From assembly GCA_025738555.1 (NCBI GenBank), contig JAOVFP010000002.1, forward strand, positions 1,302,001 through 1,366,000: DNA of 64,000 nucleotides. The letters run 5' to 3'. The notes under the pieces are model-generated. The model searched no databases. It had not been told where the DNA came from and was given only the letters and a program-made list of their open reading frames with translations. Source of the stretch: Cyathus striatus. Taxonomy: Eukaryota; Basidiomycota; Agaricomycetes; Agaricales; Nidulariaceae. Below are positions 22,735 to 34,690 of this stretch, piece after piece. Positions within the stretch are counted from its first letter, which is position 1; every line of letters starts with the position of its first letter. A program made the position numbers and the translations under genes.

Positions 22735-23011
22735 TCCAGGTGAATGCCATGTGAAATTCACATGGTTAATTCACATAGAATTCATGTATTCATGTATTCA
22801 TGTGTAATTCACGTGTAATTCACATGAATTTCATGTGGGGTTTTTCATGTGAATTTCACCTATTCACGTTGTTCTACATGAAATTCACTTGAAAAAATTT
22901 GCAGGGGACTCTCCCAAAATCAGAGAAAATTGAGGTCCAAAACTTCAGGTAAACTTCACATGAAATTCACATGAAATTCATGTGAAAAGGGTGGGGAAGG
23001 GTAAAGACCTC
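22735..23011. repeat. subterminal palindromes and right terminus, KDZ copy A
   Basis: CACATGAATTTCATGTG-type units, then TGTGAAAAGGGTGGGGAAGG and GTAAAGACCTC, the inverted counterpart of the left end at 8943. Confidence 0.6.
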
Positions 23012-24768
23012 CATTTCTCTTAGATCTTTTCATAGATTTAGATGTACTATACTATGCACACAATATATTATAGTAGATATATAATTAATACCTACTTAGT
23101 GATGCAGAGTCCGATATATGTTGAAAGTAAGAGAGTGCTTATCTCCATTCCACAACAATATAATGATTACCTGCTATAGTTATTGATTAGTATATATGTA
23201 TGTTAACTAATTACAGGCTTCTCAATGTCTGTAAATCACTACAAGATGACATTTGTACACGAGAAATAAATTAAAAATGCGAATAGTAATTTTGCAATAT
23301 ATAAATATACAGCAATAAATATTTGGTGCACCCACCTCGAATGTGTTTATACAGGGTACTGGAGTATATCACAAAAAAATTTGTGGTGATACCTAATGAC
23401 TAGTGAATGATATTGAGACATGAGATGTTAAGAACATTATGTTTATAGCTTCAAGATACATTTACAGTTGTTTACCACTTTTGTGAGCATATCTACTCAT
23501 CCACTTGGTCAATTTATTAGATCTCTTTTGCTGTATACTCCTATGAATCTGATGAGTTCAACCATGTACTCTGAATATTACTTGGATTAATATGTATGGT
23601 TTAATCGTCAAAAAGGTTCCTTTTATGTGGTACATTTGGTTAACCTTGTTTACACTTCTACAAATGCACTGTTTGTGTATAAAAGTTAATGATATAGCGA
23701 TATGTTGTCCACTGTACTAGTTGCACTGTTAGTGTGGTGAAGATAAAGATAGAATAACCTGTTACTAACTATAACTTCTTTGTATGTGAGCATGACATTT
23801 TTGAAGCATTTCACATCATGCCTTGTTAATGTTCCAAATGAAACTACATTGAGAGCTGTTATAATGTATGTTATAGTACTATATGATATAGAGCTTGTGT
23901 CATGGATAAGCTAGTGAAAATATATTCACTTCCTCTTCTCAGATGTACTTTGATCATTTATAACTTATATGAAAGTCAGTATATGTAGATTAGATCTTAA
24001 TGCATGTACAGCATATTCCATTACAACCTATCAAAATATCTAAGAGATTTGAGCAAAAATTGAGCAGTAAATGAAGGAATGTGAGCTCACTGTGGCATAT
24101 GATGAGAGCCATTTGTCCATCATTGATGACTAACCCAAATGAGGAAGGCAGCAGTATTTGATCTTTTCCATCTGGATTTCACATGTCTAGTCACATAAAT
24201 AAGTTGGAAGTGATGTATTTTCCAAATCTACATGTATAATAAAACAGATCTGAAAAGAGCAGTAACTAGTATATTCTACTCATCCAATAGCTCAGGGGGT
24301 AAAGTACATCCACTCTCCTCCATCAATCTCCTTTATGCATTGTTCTTCTCTATTTGCGATTTAAGTTGTGACCTCAAATCCTGCAGTTCCCCTGCTCTCG
24401 CTTCCTTTAGTCTATTAGTAAGATTATGAAATGATTCAGTGATTTCAAGTATTGTCTTATCACCGAGTGGTGTTTTACATAAAGTATGTGAAGTGAAGTG
24501 CATTGCTGACCCTTCCCCAGTATGTCATCTGAGAACCATCATCCAGGCACTGGTCTGATGGCACAGATGTTCACTCTATTGGATAAATTTTAGAAATTGA
24601 TGTACCCAGGGATAAATAAGAAACAAACCCTTTCAATAAGTTCTTTCAAATGACGATTAAATCTCTTCAAGGCAGCACCCTTTGTGGGAATTAATGTTGG
24701 AAGAGGCTGTCTACACTTAATAGCTAGTCTAGAGTGAGCAACTGAAACACTCAATTAATAACAAAGGA
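23012..24768. other. AT-rich stretch with no recognised gene
   Basis: No coding region, RNA gene or repeat family recognised. Short open frames lack any supporting motif. Confidence 0.5.
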
Positions 24769-25876
24769 CTAACCTTGTACCTTGCTTCCAAGTTGGACAC
24801 CTTGTACCTCACTAAAGGTGGTTGCTGGCGATGATGGAGGTGATGGCAGTGAGGATGGGGCATCAGGTTGTTGGGATATTCTGATAAGGTATGGATCAAT
24901 AACTTGGGGAGGTCTTAATAGATTGTCTGAGGTCGATGGTATGTTGTCCAATGTGTTACAGAAGTTGTATGAGGTCAACTGCACAGACTGAAAAGGTATT
25001 GAATTGACAAAAGTCAGTGGTGGTGGTAAATCCTTGAGATCAGATATGACAGGAAGTGGTGGAAGCAGTGGTAACAAATCAGTACTGGACTGTAGTAAGG
25101 CTCCCTCAGCTACTAAAGCATGTTCTGGATGCAAAGCATTGGCACTTGTAGGAAATGATATTTCTGGTGCCATTGATTGGGATACCAGTGACGAAACATT
25201 CTGTAACAGGTATAAATAAGGAAAGTAGAAGTACTATGATGAGAAAGGCTTACTGCAGAGGCGATGGCTTTTTCTGTAAGGTGAACATAACAGAATGCTT
25301 TAGCACAGGGTATTAGTTAATATGTTAATATAATAGGAGGGACTTACTGACAAGGCAGGAACCTTCTTCTACAGAAGAAACATGTCAGACATATATAGAA
25401 TAACATAATGAAAGGAGCTTACAGCTTTGACAGCAGCTTTTTTCTGTGGGTGCAATATATTAGATCAGGTTATATAATATTATAATGAAGGAGGGGTTTA
25501 CTGCTGAGGTGGTGACTTTCTTGAGTTTTTTCTGAAAGGGAGACATGTCAGGACAGATTGTAGAAAAGTATAATGAGAGGATCCTACAGCAGGGCTAGCA
25601 GCTATCTTATGCAACAGGGGCATGTCAGAACAGACATAACATTCTGGAACCGAAATCAGCATACCATCAAGGCGGCTGTCTTCATCTGAAAAGAGGGTCA
25701 GAATATATAATTGATACCTACATGCATTGATGGAACTCACACTTTGCAGGGTATGACAGCCACCAGAAGGTTCAGAAGTGTTTGGTTTAGCCTGTTGAAA
25801 AATGTGGATCTGGTATAGTAATCTGAATGATAATACCTACCTTCTGGTGCTTTCCAGTAGGATGTCTACCCATCAT
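24769..25876 (-). CDS. putative multi-exon gene of unknown function, divergent from the KDZ-2 transposase
   Basis: Not recognised. A start MMGRHPTGKHQK at 25876 is followed by a GTAGGT donor and then several very short exon-like pieces (AKPNTSEPSGGCHTLQS, DEDSRLDG, LHKIAASPAV, KKLKKVTTSAV, KAAVKA, KKPSPLQ), each ending at an AG/GT-like boundary. The last exon (25173-24769) starts MAPEISFPTSANALHPEHALV and is rich in Pro, Ser and Leu, ending at a TAG. The many mini-exons make the model uncertain. It is transcribed away from the decayed KDZ transposase that starts near 26492. It may be the accessory gene of that transposon, since the KDZ copies A and B also have a low-complexity MAP... N-terminal region; this is inference. 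Confidence 0.35.
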
Positions 25877-26491
25877 GATCTGAATGATAGTAGGGGAGAA
25901 GACGCAGTGGGAGAAAATGAAGCAAAATGAAAACAATGGAAGGTATGATGTATTTAGGGGGTGCATAAACAACTGTGATACCATTAACTAAAACACGTTT
26001 TCAACTCATGTGGACAATCATCCAAGAATCATGTGTGAAGATGGATCAGCTTGATGGATCGGAGAGGCCAAGAAGTAATTGAAAAGAAGTCATGGTAATG
26101 AAATTCATCAAGATTACTTTAGCCTTTAGTATGTGCAATCAGTCAACCACCAGATAAGGAAATAGCCAAGTTTCTGATTCCCCAATGCACTGTATCAGCA
26201 ACTTTAACAATACTCAGTAATCTACTACTTTGAACATTCTATACCAATACTCTATGAAGGATGCCACAAAAAGTTAGACTTTGTCATGCAGATCCTGTTA
26301 AAAGTCCTCTACTAGTAAAGTTTGTGTGCGTGGAGCAGGACACAGGTTTGGAAGTTCAGGCTACTGCTTTTTCAACCAATTCTCCACAGAGAAAACCATG
26401 ATCTTATTCAAGACCATGCTCTGTTTCATCAAAATGACATCTTAAAAAAATAATATCTAAACATCGTTCACCTCAGACGGAACTTTCTGAA

Positions 26492-29391
26492 ATGACTAGC
26501 TTAGAAGCAAGCTACGTTTTTCAAAATTTACCTGGTTCATCATCTGGTGATGGTATCGAGAGCACAGGTTTTGATCAATTCGAAAGCTGTAATATTGGTG
26601 GTGGTGCTGAAGTACAGACACTGGTCAGAGATTTGAACAATGCTGCTGAAGATGAGAGCTATGAAGAATATGAAAATTCTGCTGTTAATAGCAGTGTTGG
26701 GTTTTACCAGGTATTGACAGAATTGTTTGTTGTACAAGGCTGGGATAAACAACATATGAAGGGGACTCTGGTAAGTAAAATATAATATATGTCATATATT
26801 AAACTTGAACTCATTCACTTGAAGAATCATTGGTATCATCTCCAGTGGTGGTTAGTAGAAGGAATGATGGCAGCAGCTTGCATGTGTCCACAGGGACCTT
26901 CAAATTGTGTGCATGCATGACTTCTCAAGAGGCTAGGGACAACAAAATTTTCAAGAGATAATGATATGTCTTCAAGTAAGAAATGATTCTATAGCTAATA
27001 GTAGATGCTTACACAGACCTCATAGAACCCAATAAAGTTATAATGGTCTTTTATGACTTGGACTTCTCTCCTTATTACCTATTTTCCATTTCATCTGGCA
27101 CTGAAATGATTGAGTGAGTTATTGTCATTCATGAAGAAATGGAGCATAGCATTGCCATCTGGAAATGTAGAAAATTTGGACCATCCGGCTGTCAACATAT
27201 CAACAGTGCAAAGTGCTACTTTAATTCATTGTCACAATTGACCCCTATAAACCCAGACATTGATTCAAATCCACCTCAGATTATTAGTGAATACTAGTTA
27301 ACTACTCCACAAACTTGTATATTCCAGCTGATCATCTATTTTAGATGAGAACAATCATGTGTTATGTTCTGCTGCTGATGGTGACATAGCAATATTGCAT
27401 CTTCCTATAATGCAACCTGTATGGGCCACTCTGAAAAGTGACTGTCAGTTATATGACAAAATGGCATGCATACTTTCATCGGAGCCTGCTTTGATAAAGC
27501 TGGAAGACAACTTCCAGTGTATTTGTGGCTCTGGTATTGAAGAAGCCAGATATTTGATTGAACAACCATGCATTGTCTATGGAACAGAGAGCGCATTTAA
27601 AACCAAGATTCAGCTCTGCCCATGCCTGAGGTGTCGAAATCGATTTATCAGGCCAGACTGCTGAGAGATCGGCATTTTAAATCTCAACAACAGGTCTCTT
27701 TTCATGCATATGCTTCTGGAGCATTATACAATGAACTTCACATCTTCAGAGACTCCAATGGTAGCCTTCACCACAGACACAACACAAACATATATAAATT
27801 CTGGGAAAGGAATACCTTTTATTTCTAATTTAACCTTTCGTGCTGCCTGGTTTGCTTATGCCAATTTAGTCATCCTGGAGAATGATATGACATGCAATAT
27901 TTGTGGACCTACACCTGACAAAGTCATTTTCAATGGAGTTTCCATATCTTTCAGTCAGAAGCAAATTCAGGAAATTATTAGACCCCCAACAACTATATCT
28001 GACCAGTCACAAGAAAAAGGAGAAATTCATTATGTTCCAAAACAACAGCTGATAGAGGAAATCAAGCTAAGACATCTTGTCCACAAGGCATTGACTGGTA
28101 AATCACCATTTTCTAAGGTTGACAATGGTGACTACACCGATGAAACCAATGACGAGGTAGCAGCTACATCAATTAATTCTCATTTAGAAGCAGGAAAGGA
28201 AAAGGAAATAACAGAATTAGAAAATCACCTGGCTTGCCTTCCAAGTGTGCATGTAGGACTGAGGGCGTTAAACACACATTTAGATGATTTTGTGGATAGA
28301 ATACTCAGGGAGAGTTCCATTGAAAATGGAGCTTGGCCGCATCAAACATACATTAAACTCCTTATTCAGGCAAGTTACAATGGTTTCTTCTGCTTCTTCT
28401 TTTCACATTACTAAATCGTTATAGCAGATTGTGGCAGAGGAGTCAGTCACACAGGTGGTCAACAAACCGAGCTATTACAGTCTTTGCATATTCTTATGGA
28501 ATCCAAGCTTAGACAATGTGTTGTTGTTGATGTGCATACCTGCAATATATATGGTACTCAGACATGAAGTCCTCGTAAATTCAAAGCTTTCTCTTGACAT
28601 TTTTGGAGTCTGCAATTGGATCACAACACATGCATATGAAGTTCTTTCAAAGCTTATAACACAAAGTCCAGTGCACCCTACCAATCAAGATGTAGTCCAA
28701 TATACAGACAACTGGAAGACTGTATGTGCTAGTAAATTGTTTCATGAATACAACAACTGACAACACTATTTATTTAGACAGGGTCATGTTACAGTATGCC
28801 TATGGTACGATATAGACCTAAGTTCCCTAGGCTAAAGCATGATCAAACTGCAGAAAAAATGGTGTCAGGTGCCAGAAGAGGTGCTCAATGTGCCAAGTAT
28901 TTCAGCCAGTATTCTCAACAAACATTAACCAGTGGTATTATGGCAGTATGGTGCACACATTTGATTGCTATGGTTTCCATTGCATGCCAATGAGTGAAGG
29001 ATGCAATGTCGTCTTTTCAGCCCTGTACATTCACTGGGAAGTTCCTCCAAAACAAGTAATTTATGACTTTGCATGTGCACTGGGTCCTTATTGCATGACA
29101 AGGGAAGGTGGATTCTTTGCAAACACAGATTTTGTAATTGATCACTTTCATGTGCCTGGGCACACAAGACATGCCCCTGCATGCTTTCTGAAAACTTATG
29201 CCGCAGCAGATCCAAGACTAAAAACCATTAATTCTAGTGCAGCAGAATGTGGTAATGCAGTTCTTGCATGCATTCGAAAATCAGTCAGCTATATGGGTCA
29301 GTACAGGGCTACACTTTACATGAAGACATTCATTTCTATATATAATCAGGGGTTGACAATTAAATGCCTCCAGCATAAAAAACTTAACTAG
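26492..29391 (+). pseudogene. second-lineage KDZ transposase (CxC5/CxC6-type), decayed
   Basis: Exon-like blocks in order: 26492-26770 (MTSLEAS..., donor GTAAGT); 27330-27660, a cysteine cluster (FQCICGSG, CIVYGTESAFKTKIQLCPCLRC); 27690-28370 (SSETPMVAF, DMTCNICGPTP, then VIFNGVSISF); 28426-28725 (AEESVTQVVNK to PTNQDVVQYTDNWKT); and 28780-29391, the catalytic part: LKHDQTAEKM, VIYDFACALGPYC (Asp), FVIDHFHVPGHTRHAP and SSAAECGNAVL (Glu-bearing helix). This order matches a widespread basidiomycete KDZ-associated family. Defects: frame changes near 27670-27700 and near 28955. The usual Asp in the IWDGV-like motif is Asn here (FNGV), a G-to-A change compatible with CpG decay. It is unlike the large KDZ copies A and B, so a separate lineage. 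Confidence 0.75.
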
Positions 29392-30081
29392 TTGTAAATA
29401 GGATCTATTGGAACATATAATATATTGCTATTCAGAATGCAAAAAATAAATGTAGAAATATATATTAGCCTATGGAACATATGATGGGACCTGGCTAATT
29501 TGTGTTCACATGTATCTGGAAAATGTGTTTCATGATATGCAGCTGAGGACTTCCATTATTCACGTTTTCAAGGATTTGTATGCATGGAAAATTCAGATAT
29601 TATTATTCTAGCACTCCACACATCCTCCATAATACATAATGTAGTGCAGTACATGACAGCGATATGCAGTTGATAATCCCACTGTATAGCTTGAGGCGCT
29701 TGAGCACTACTGGATAAAAATAGAATGTCGGCATGATGTCGAAGCCCTGGCTATTGGTAATATCAGTCATGGGCATTCCCATATTCTTAATATAACTCAC
29801 TTTGCTGATTGAAGGTCTGTCATCTTATCTCTGCTCTCAGTGATTACTTTATTAGACGTGTCAACCAGGTGTGTTCTACTATCCCCTGCATTTCAAGCTG
29901 TGTCCAGGGCTTCTGTATGTCCATATATTGTTTCATTATACCAGAATTACTTTTGTTGGAAACCTGAATATCATCTCCAACTCTGACTTAGCTGGGGATC
30001 ATTGGGTAAGCACAGTTACTACAATGCACAAAAAGTGGAATTTAACTTTGCAGCTCTTTTTTTTCCTCCAAATATATCAAA
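29392..30081. other. no gene recognised; starts with a diverged unit of the 32.4-34.7 kb array
   Basis: 29400-29560 resembles the array units (GCTATTCAGAATGCA, AAATGTAGAAATATA, TGATGGGACCTGG). Nothing else is supported. Confidence 0.4.
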
Positions 30082-30393
30082 AGCATCATAGTTTTTGTAT
30101 GCCCATTATGCATATCATATTCCCCAACTGACCAATGACTCCCCTCAGTCTCGATCACCTGCCATATATCCCAAGGATTTATGCCCTCGAAGTATATTAC
30201 CAATGTCACTGTCATTTCTTGACCTTCTATGAATGTGAGCATCATAGTTTTTGTATGCCCATTATGCATATCATATTCCCCAACTGACCAATGACTCCCC
30301 TCAGTCTCGATCACCTGCCATATATCCCAAGGATTTATGCCCTCGAAGTATATTACCAATGTCACTGTCATTTCTTGACCTTCTATGAATGTG
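30082..30393. repeat. two-copy 156-bp tandem duplication
   Basis: The unit starting AGCATCATAGTTTTTGTATG occurs at 30082-30237 and again at 30238-30393 with near identity. 156 is divisible by 3, so the minus-strand frame through it repeats a 52-residue segment (FEGINPWDIWQVIETEG). Whether that frame is a real exon is not clear. Confidence 0.9.
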
Positions 30394-30545
30394 TGTTCTC
30401 TCCCTCATGTTTCTAGAGATTCTCAGGGTCCAGTTCACCTTTTCATATATTAAGAATATGGTACTAGTGCTAATGACCCATCCCCCATTCTTTTCTAACC
30501 ACTGCTTTTATCTCATTTAACTTCTTCATCATGCCCCTCTGTGCT

Positions 30546-32191
30546 ATGTCAACCCCAGCTGGAAATGCAGAGTTTTCACCCCATAACCTCGATCCTCTTG
30601 TTCCATTGGCCATTGAGTTGCTGCCACTGTGAGAGAGCAGTCCAATGGTCACATTGTCCCCTGTTGCACCTCCTGCCACTCCCCCTACCACTCACAACTC
30701 ATCTCCTATGGATGTGGGTGAGATTGAAGGATTTTTGCAGTCTTTCCTGACCCAAATTCCATTCACCCCTACCCCACCATCTTCGCCTCTCCAAGTACCT
30801 TCATCCATGATTCTCCCTATCGTTTCACCTCTCCCTGTACATTCTTATATGATTCCCCCCATCGCTATGCTTGAAGAAGAGGTCCAGTCAATTCCCCCCT
30901 GTGACCTGTCTTTGGACTTAGACCTCACTGCTGGGGTTGAACCAAAGGTTGAACCAGCTTCTTGGCTGCCTCACAAGATAGCACATATGCATGCCAGGCC
31001 TCCTCTTAAACATCAAAAAGTTGAAGTCTTAATGCCACAGCATACTATTGGTGAGCAGCTGCATTCTGGGTTTGGTGATATAGCTAATATCATTGCTTAC
31101 TCACTAGGGAATGCTAAGCTGATGGTCCTGGAGCATATTGGCATCAGGGATGTAATTGAGCTGAGTGACTCAGATGGCGACCAATTACAACAATTGTCGG
31201 TTGATGTTCCTTTGCGTAAGCTCATCACTTTATCTTAATATTTAGTTACTGACATCTTCTTGTTCACAGATCATGCAGTTCATTCCAGTACCACGGCCAA
31301 ACATGCGCTTGCAGCAGAGGCACCCCCTGCATCTTTGTCTACATCCTCCAGGAAGGGTAGAAATATACCAAAGGCACAAAAGAATCATATGAAAGAAACT
31401 CTTCCAACCTTAATTTCTGGTGCTCCACTTGACCTCATGATGCTGCACAGTGTTCTTGAGGATGCCGTGATCCAAAACGGCATGCAATCCTGTCTCAATT
31501 GTGCTGGTGAGTCGCTGAGGTGCAAGCTAGGTAAACTGGGACAACAATGCATGTGCTGGATTGGCCAAGGCAAAGGACAATGCAAAAAGAAGCTCAATGC
31601 TCCTCAAGCATACTTCTAGTCCACCATTGCATATGGTATTGGACTTAACTCTATCCCAGGTAAGATTAATTTTATACTTTTCACCTAACAATGTACTAAA
31701 CATTTTTTCTTTATTACTTGTTAGGGCTTGCTGATCTTGGAAAGCAGATTGATGATGCAGACTTGGTGTGTCATGCCTCCTCTTTCCAGTATTTCCTTGA
31801 CTATGTTTGTCACATCTGTATTCATGTCCAAATGGTAAATTGTCTGGAGGAGTTCACCAAAGTGAACCTGGATTTCTCTCATTTTGCAGCTGTTGGTATC
31901 TTCCCAGCTGATTATATGAAAGAAAGCTTTTGTGAGCTCTGCACTCTTGCTAGGAAAGTGGAAAGCCAAGTTTTGTCTGAACCTGAGGATGCTGCAGTTC
32001 TTGAAGATGCTCTTCTCAACACCCTTGCTGGTCACCTGACCATCGTGAATCCACTCCTTGGCAAGTTCCCTTGGCCCAAGAATGGTGAAGCAGTGGTGCT
32101 GCACAAGTTCCTTGATAGAATGATGGTAGTGAACATGCACAACTTCCAAATTGACAAGAAGGATAGTACCATGGGGGCTGATCATGCTTAA
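30546..32191 (+). pseudogene. three-exon gene with Zn2Cys6-like cluster, two in-frame stops
   Basis: Start MSTPAGNAEF at 30546. Exon 1 runs to about 31217 (donor GTAAGC), exon 2 from about 31271 to 31660 (acceptor TTCACAG, donor GTAAGA), exon 3 from about 31726 to a TAA at 32191; phases agree at both joins. Exon 1 is Pro/Ser-rich. Exon 2 has a cluster of cysteines, CLNCAGESLRC then CMCWIGQGKGQC, close to the CX2CX6C...C...C pattern of fungal Zn2Cys6 DNA-binding domains, though one spacing is CX1C. Exon 3 is Leu- and Cys-bearing without a known motif. A TGA at 30630-30632 and a TAG near 31617 interrupt the frame. Right after the stop, AAAAGGGGGGAG followed by TGTTATG looks like a polypurine tract and LTR start, so the gene may belong to a retroelement. 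Function unknown. Confidence 0.5.
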
Positions 32192-32409
32192 AAGGGGGGA
32201 GTTGTTATGAATTCCTTGTGCTGCTGGATGGGATGAAATATGGACTTTAGCACATTATAAGCTTGGAAGAATAACTATGGTATTTGTTTGTAGAGTGATG
32301 TCTTGTACCATAGTTATTTTATGATGCAATGCAATCTCATTGTGTTTGTCATACCAGCTCTTAGTTCTTTCTGCATAAGTCCTTGCACATTAATGATGTT
32401 TTATGCAGG
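32192..32409. other. possible LTR fragment beginning TGTTATGAATTCC
   Basis: Begins at 32203 after a purine tract and ends near CCTTGCACA (about 32390). No second copy is visible in the window, so LTR identity is only a suggestion. Confidence 0.25.
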
Positions 32410-34690
32410 ATCTTAAATGTGATTACAAATGTAGAACACAAAAGATCAATATATAAATTAGCTGAGGGAATATGTAATTACATAATTTATGGAATTTGGG
32501 TTGCACAAAACCCAACAGCCCTCCTGGCCAACCAAAACACATGTATCAGAGGTTCTGGAGGTGTGGGAATGTCCTATATCTAGTGTGTACTACATATGGT
32601 CATCTCATATAATACATTATTTAGTTCAATAGAGGGTATTTTAGAACACAAACAATAAATGTAGAAATAAACATTAGCTGAGGGAGTATGTGATAGGATC
32701 TGGACAACTTATGTTTACACCATTTGTTTGGTGTACCTTTCATGATATGCAACGGTAACCTCCCGTTATTTTACATGCAAAATACTACCAATCGGAATAT
32801 ACATATCCGAGGTTCTGGAGGCATGGGAACGTCCTGCACATAACATTTTAGTGTACCACATATCTTCATGTTATATAATACATAAGTTATTGTTGTAGAG
32901 AACAGTGGAGGGGAGAACATAATGCATTGTTATTCAGAATGCAAGTGATAAATGCAGAAATGTACATTACCTGAGGGAACATGTGATGGGATCTGGATAA
33001 TTGTTGTTCACATCGTTTGTGGAATGTGCATTTTGCAAAACACAGCAGACCTCTCCTGATATTCTACATGTAAAATACAGCTGTTATAAATAAATATACA
33101 TATCCAGTGCTCAGGAAGTGAGGGAAAGTCTTATGATAACATTTGAGGATATGACATGTCTTTGTTTCCTATGATACCTAATTTGTTGTTGTAGAGAACA
33201 GTAGAGAAGAGAGTATAATACACTGGTATACAGAATGCAAGTGATAAATGTAGAAATATAAATTAGCTGAGGGAGGATGGGATGGGATTCAGATAATTGA
33301 TGTTCTGATTCACATCACTTGTGGAATGTGCATTTCACAAAATGCAACAGAGCCCTCTCATTATTCTATACACAAAATATTGGTGCTTGAAATATGCATA
33401 CCCAAGCGTCTGCAGTCATGGGGAAGTAATATTACATGATGGTGGTGTACTACAATGTATATCTTCAAGTCCCAAAATACGTAATTGATGTTCTGATTCA
33501 CATCGCTTGTGGAATGTGCATTTCACAAAATGCAACAGAGCCCTCCCATTATTCTATACACAAAATATTAGTGCTTGAAATATGCATACCCAAGCGTCTG
33601 CAGTCATGGGGAAGTAATATTACATGATGGTGGTGTACTACATATCTTCAAGTCCCAAAATACATAATTTATATTGTAGAGAATACTAGAGGAGAGAGTA
33701 TAATACACCATTATTCAGTGTTAGGATTTCGCTCCTTATCTTATCTAATCCACTCATATCTTATCTTATCATCACGTGATTAGTCATGTGACATAACAAT
33801 GCAGACACCATGTGTATCAACATGCGATATTCATTAAGACTACGGGCACAGTGCACAGTTCAGCCATGCCTTTTACATACCTTTAACATATGTAGTACAT
33901 GAATTTGCACAGTAGAAGCACAGTAACATGTGTTGTAGTGTAGGCAGTAGATACATGCGATTACCTTGAGGATATTACTATTAATATGGTCATTTTAATT
34001 AGCTTTTTCTCTATTCTTGTGCTAGTTTATTCCAGACTTGCAATAAGATTCACTTCATCTTCCTTTCTTTATTGTTTGAGTTTGACTTCAAGCAGTTTGC
34101 TTGTTTGTCACTAACATTCAGAACACAAGTGATAAATGTAGAAATATAAATTAGCCATGGGAACATGTGATAGGATCTGGATAATTGATGTTCACATTGT
34201 TTGTGGAATGTGCATTTTGCGAAATGCAACAGAACCCTCCCATTATTCTATATGCAAAATATTGGTGCTTGAAATATGCATATCCGAGCATCTGCAGTTG
34301 TGGGAAAGTAATATTACATTATGGTGGTGTACTACATATCATCAAGTCCCAAAATATGTAATTTATGTTGTAGAGAACACTAGAGGAGAGAGTATAATAC
34401 ACTGTTATTCAGAATGCAAGTGATAAATGTAGAAATATAAATCAGCTGAGGGAAGATGTAACGGAATCTGGCTATCCGATGTTCACATCATTTGTGGAAT
34501 GTGCATTTCATGAAATGCAATAGATCCCTCCCATTATTCTATATAAAAAATACTGGTGCTTGAAATTTGCATATCTGAGCTTCCACAGTCATGGAAAAGT
34601 AATGTGACATGATAGTGGTGTACTACATTTCATCAAATCCTGAAATACATAATTTAATGTTGTAGAGAACACTAGAGGAGAGCATAAGTG
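32410..34690. repeat. tandem array of diverged 180-300 bp units
   Basis: At least seven units share, in order, GATAAATGTAGAAATATAAA, TAGCTGAGGGA, GGATCTGGATAATTGATGTT, CATCGTTTGTGGAATGTGCA, CCTCCCATTATTCTATA, GGTGCTTGAAATATGCATA and GTTGTAGAGAACACTAGAGG. Two adjacent units (33299-33487 and 33488-33668) are shorter and nearly identical. A solo LTR interrupts it at 33719. Open frames are not conserved between units. Confidence 0.8.
33714..34121 (+). mobile_element. 398-bp solo LTR with TTCAG target duplication
   Basis: 33719-34116 starts TGTTAGGATTTCG and ends TTTGTCACTAACA, giving TGTTAG/CTAACA inverted ends. TTCAG flanks it on both sides (33714-33718, 34117-34121), and the host repeat sequence (ACTGTTATTCAGAATGCAAG in other units) is continuous across it. 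No internal region remains. LTR-LTR recombination is the usual origin. Strand is arbitrary. Confidence 0.95.

Larger units (their letters stand above)
8943..23011 (-). mobile_element. large KDZ DNA transposon, copy A (interrupted twice)
   Basis: Copy A begins CAGTACTTATCCCTCCCCC at 8943, matching the start of copy B at 53059. The two copies align through their coding regions and on through the minisatellite at 21.4-22.0 kb to at least 22680. The far end near 23011, reverse complemented, reads GAGGTCTTTACCCTTCCCC, an imperfect inverted repeat of the left end. Both ends carry dense CACATGAAATTCATGTG-type palindromes. Two elements are nested inside: 11076-15810 (pogo type) and 18327-20317 (gag-only LTR). 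Without them copy A would be about 7.3 kb. The outer target duplication is not clear: ATTTATGT before 8943 only roughly matches the sequence after 23011. Compared with copy B, many CpG sites have become TpG or CpA. Confidence 0.75.

Noticed and set aside
8943..23011. A single composite giant element (Starship-like)
   Set aside because: No DUF3435-type tyrosine recombinase or cargo set is visible, and nested simple insertions with target duplications explain the length.
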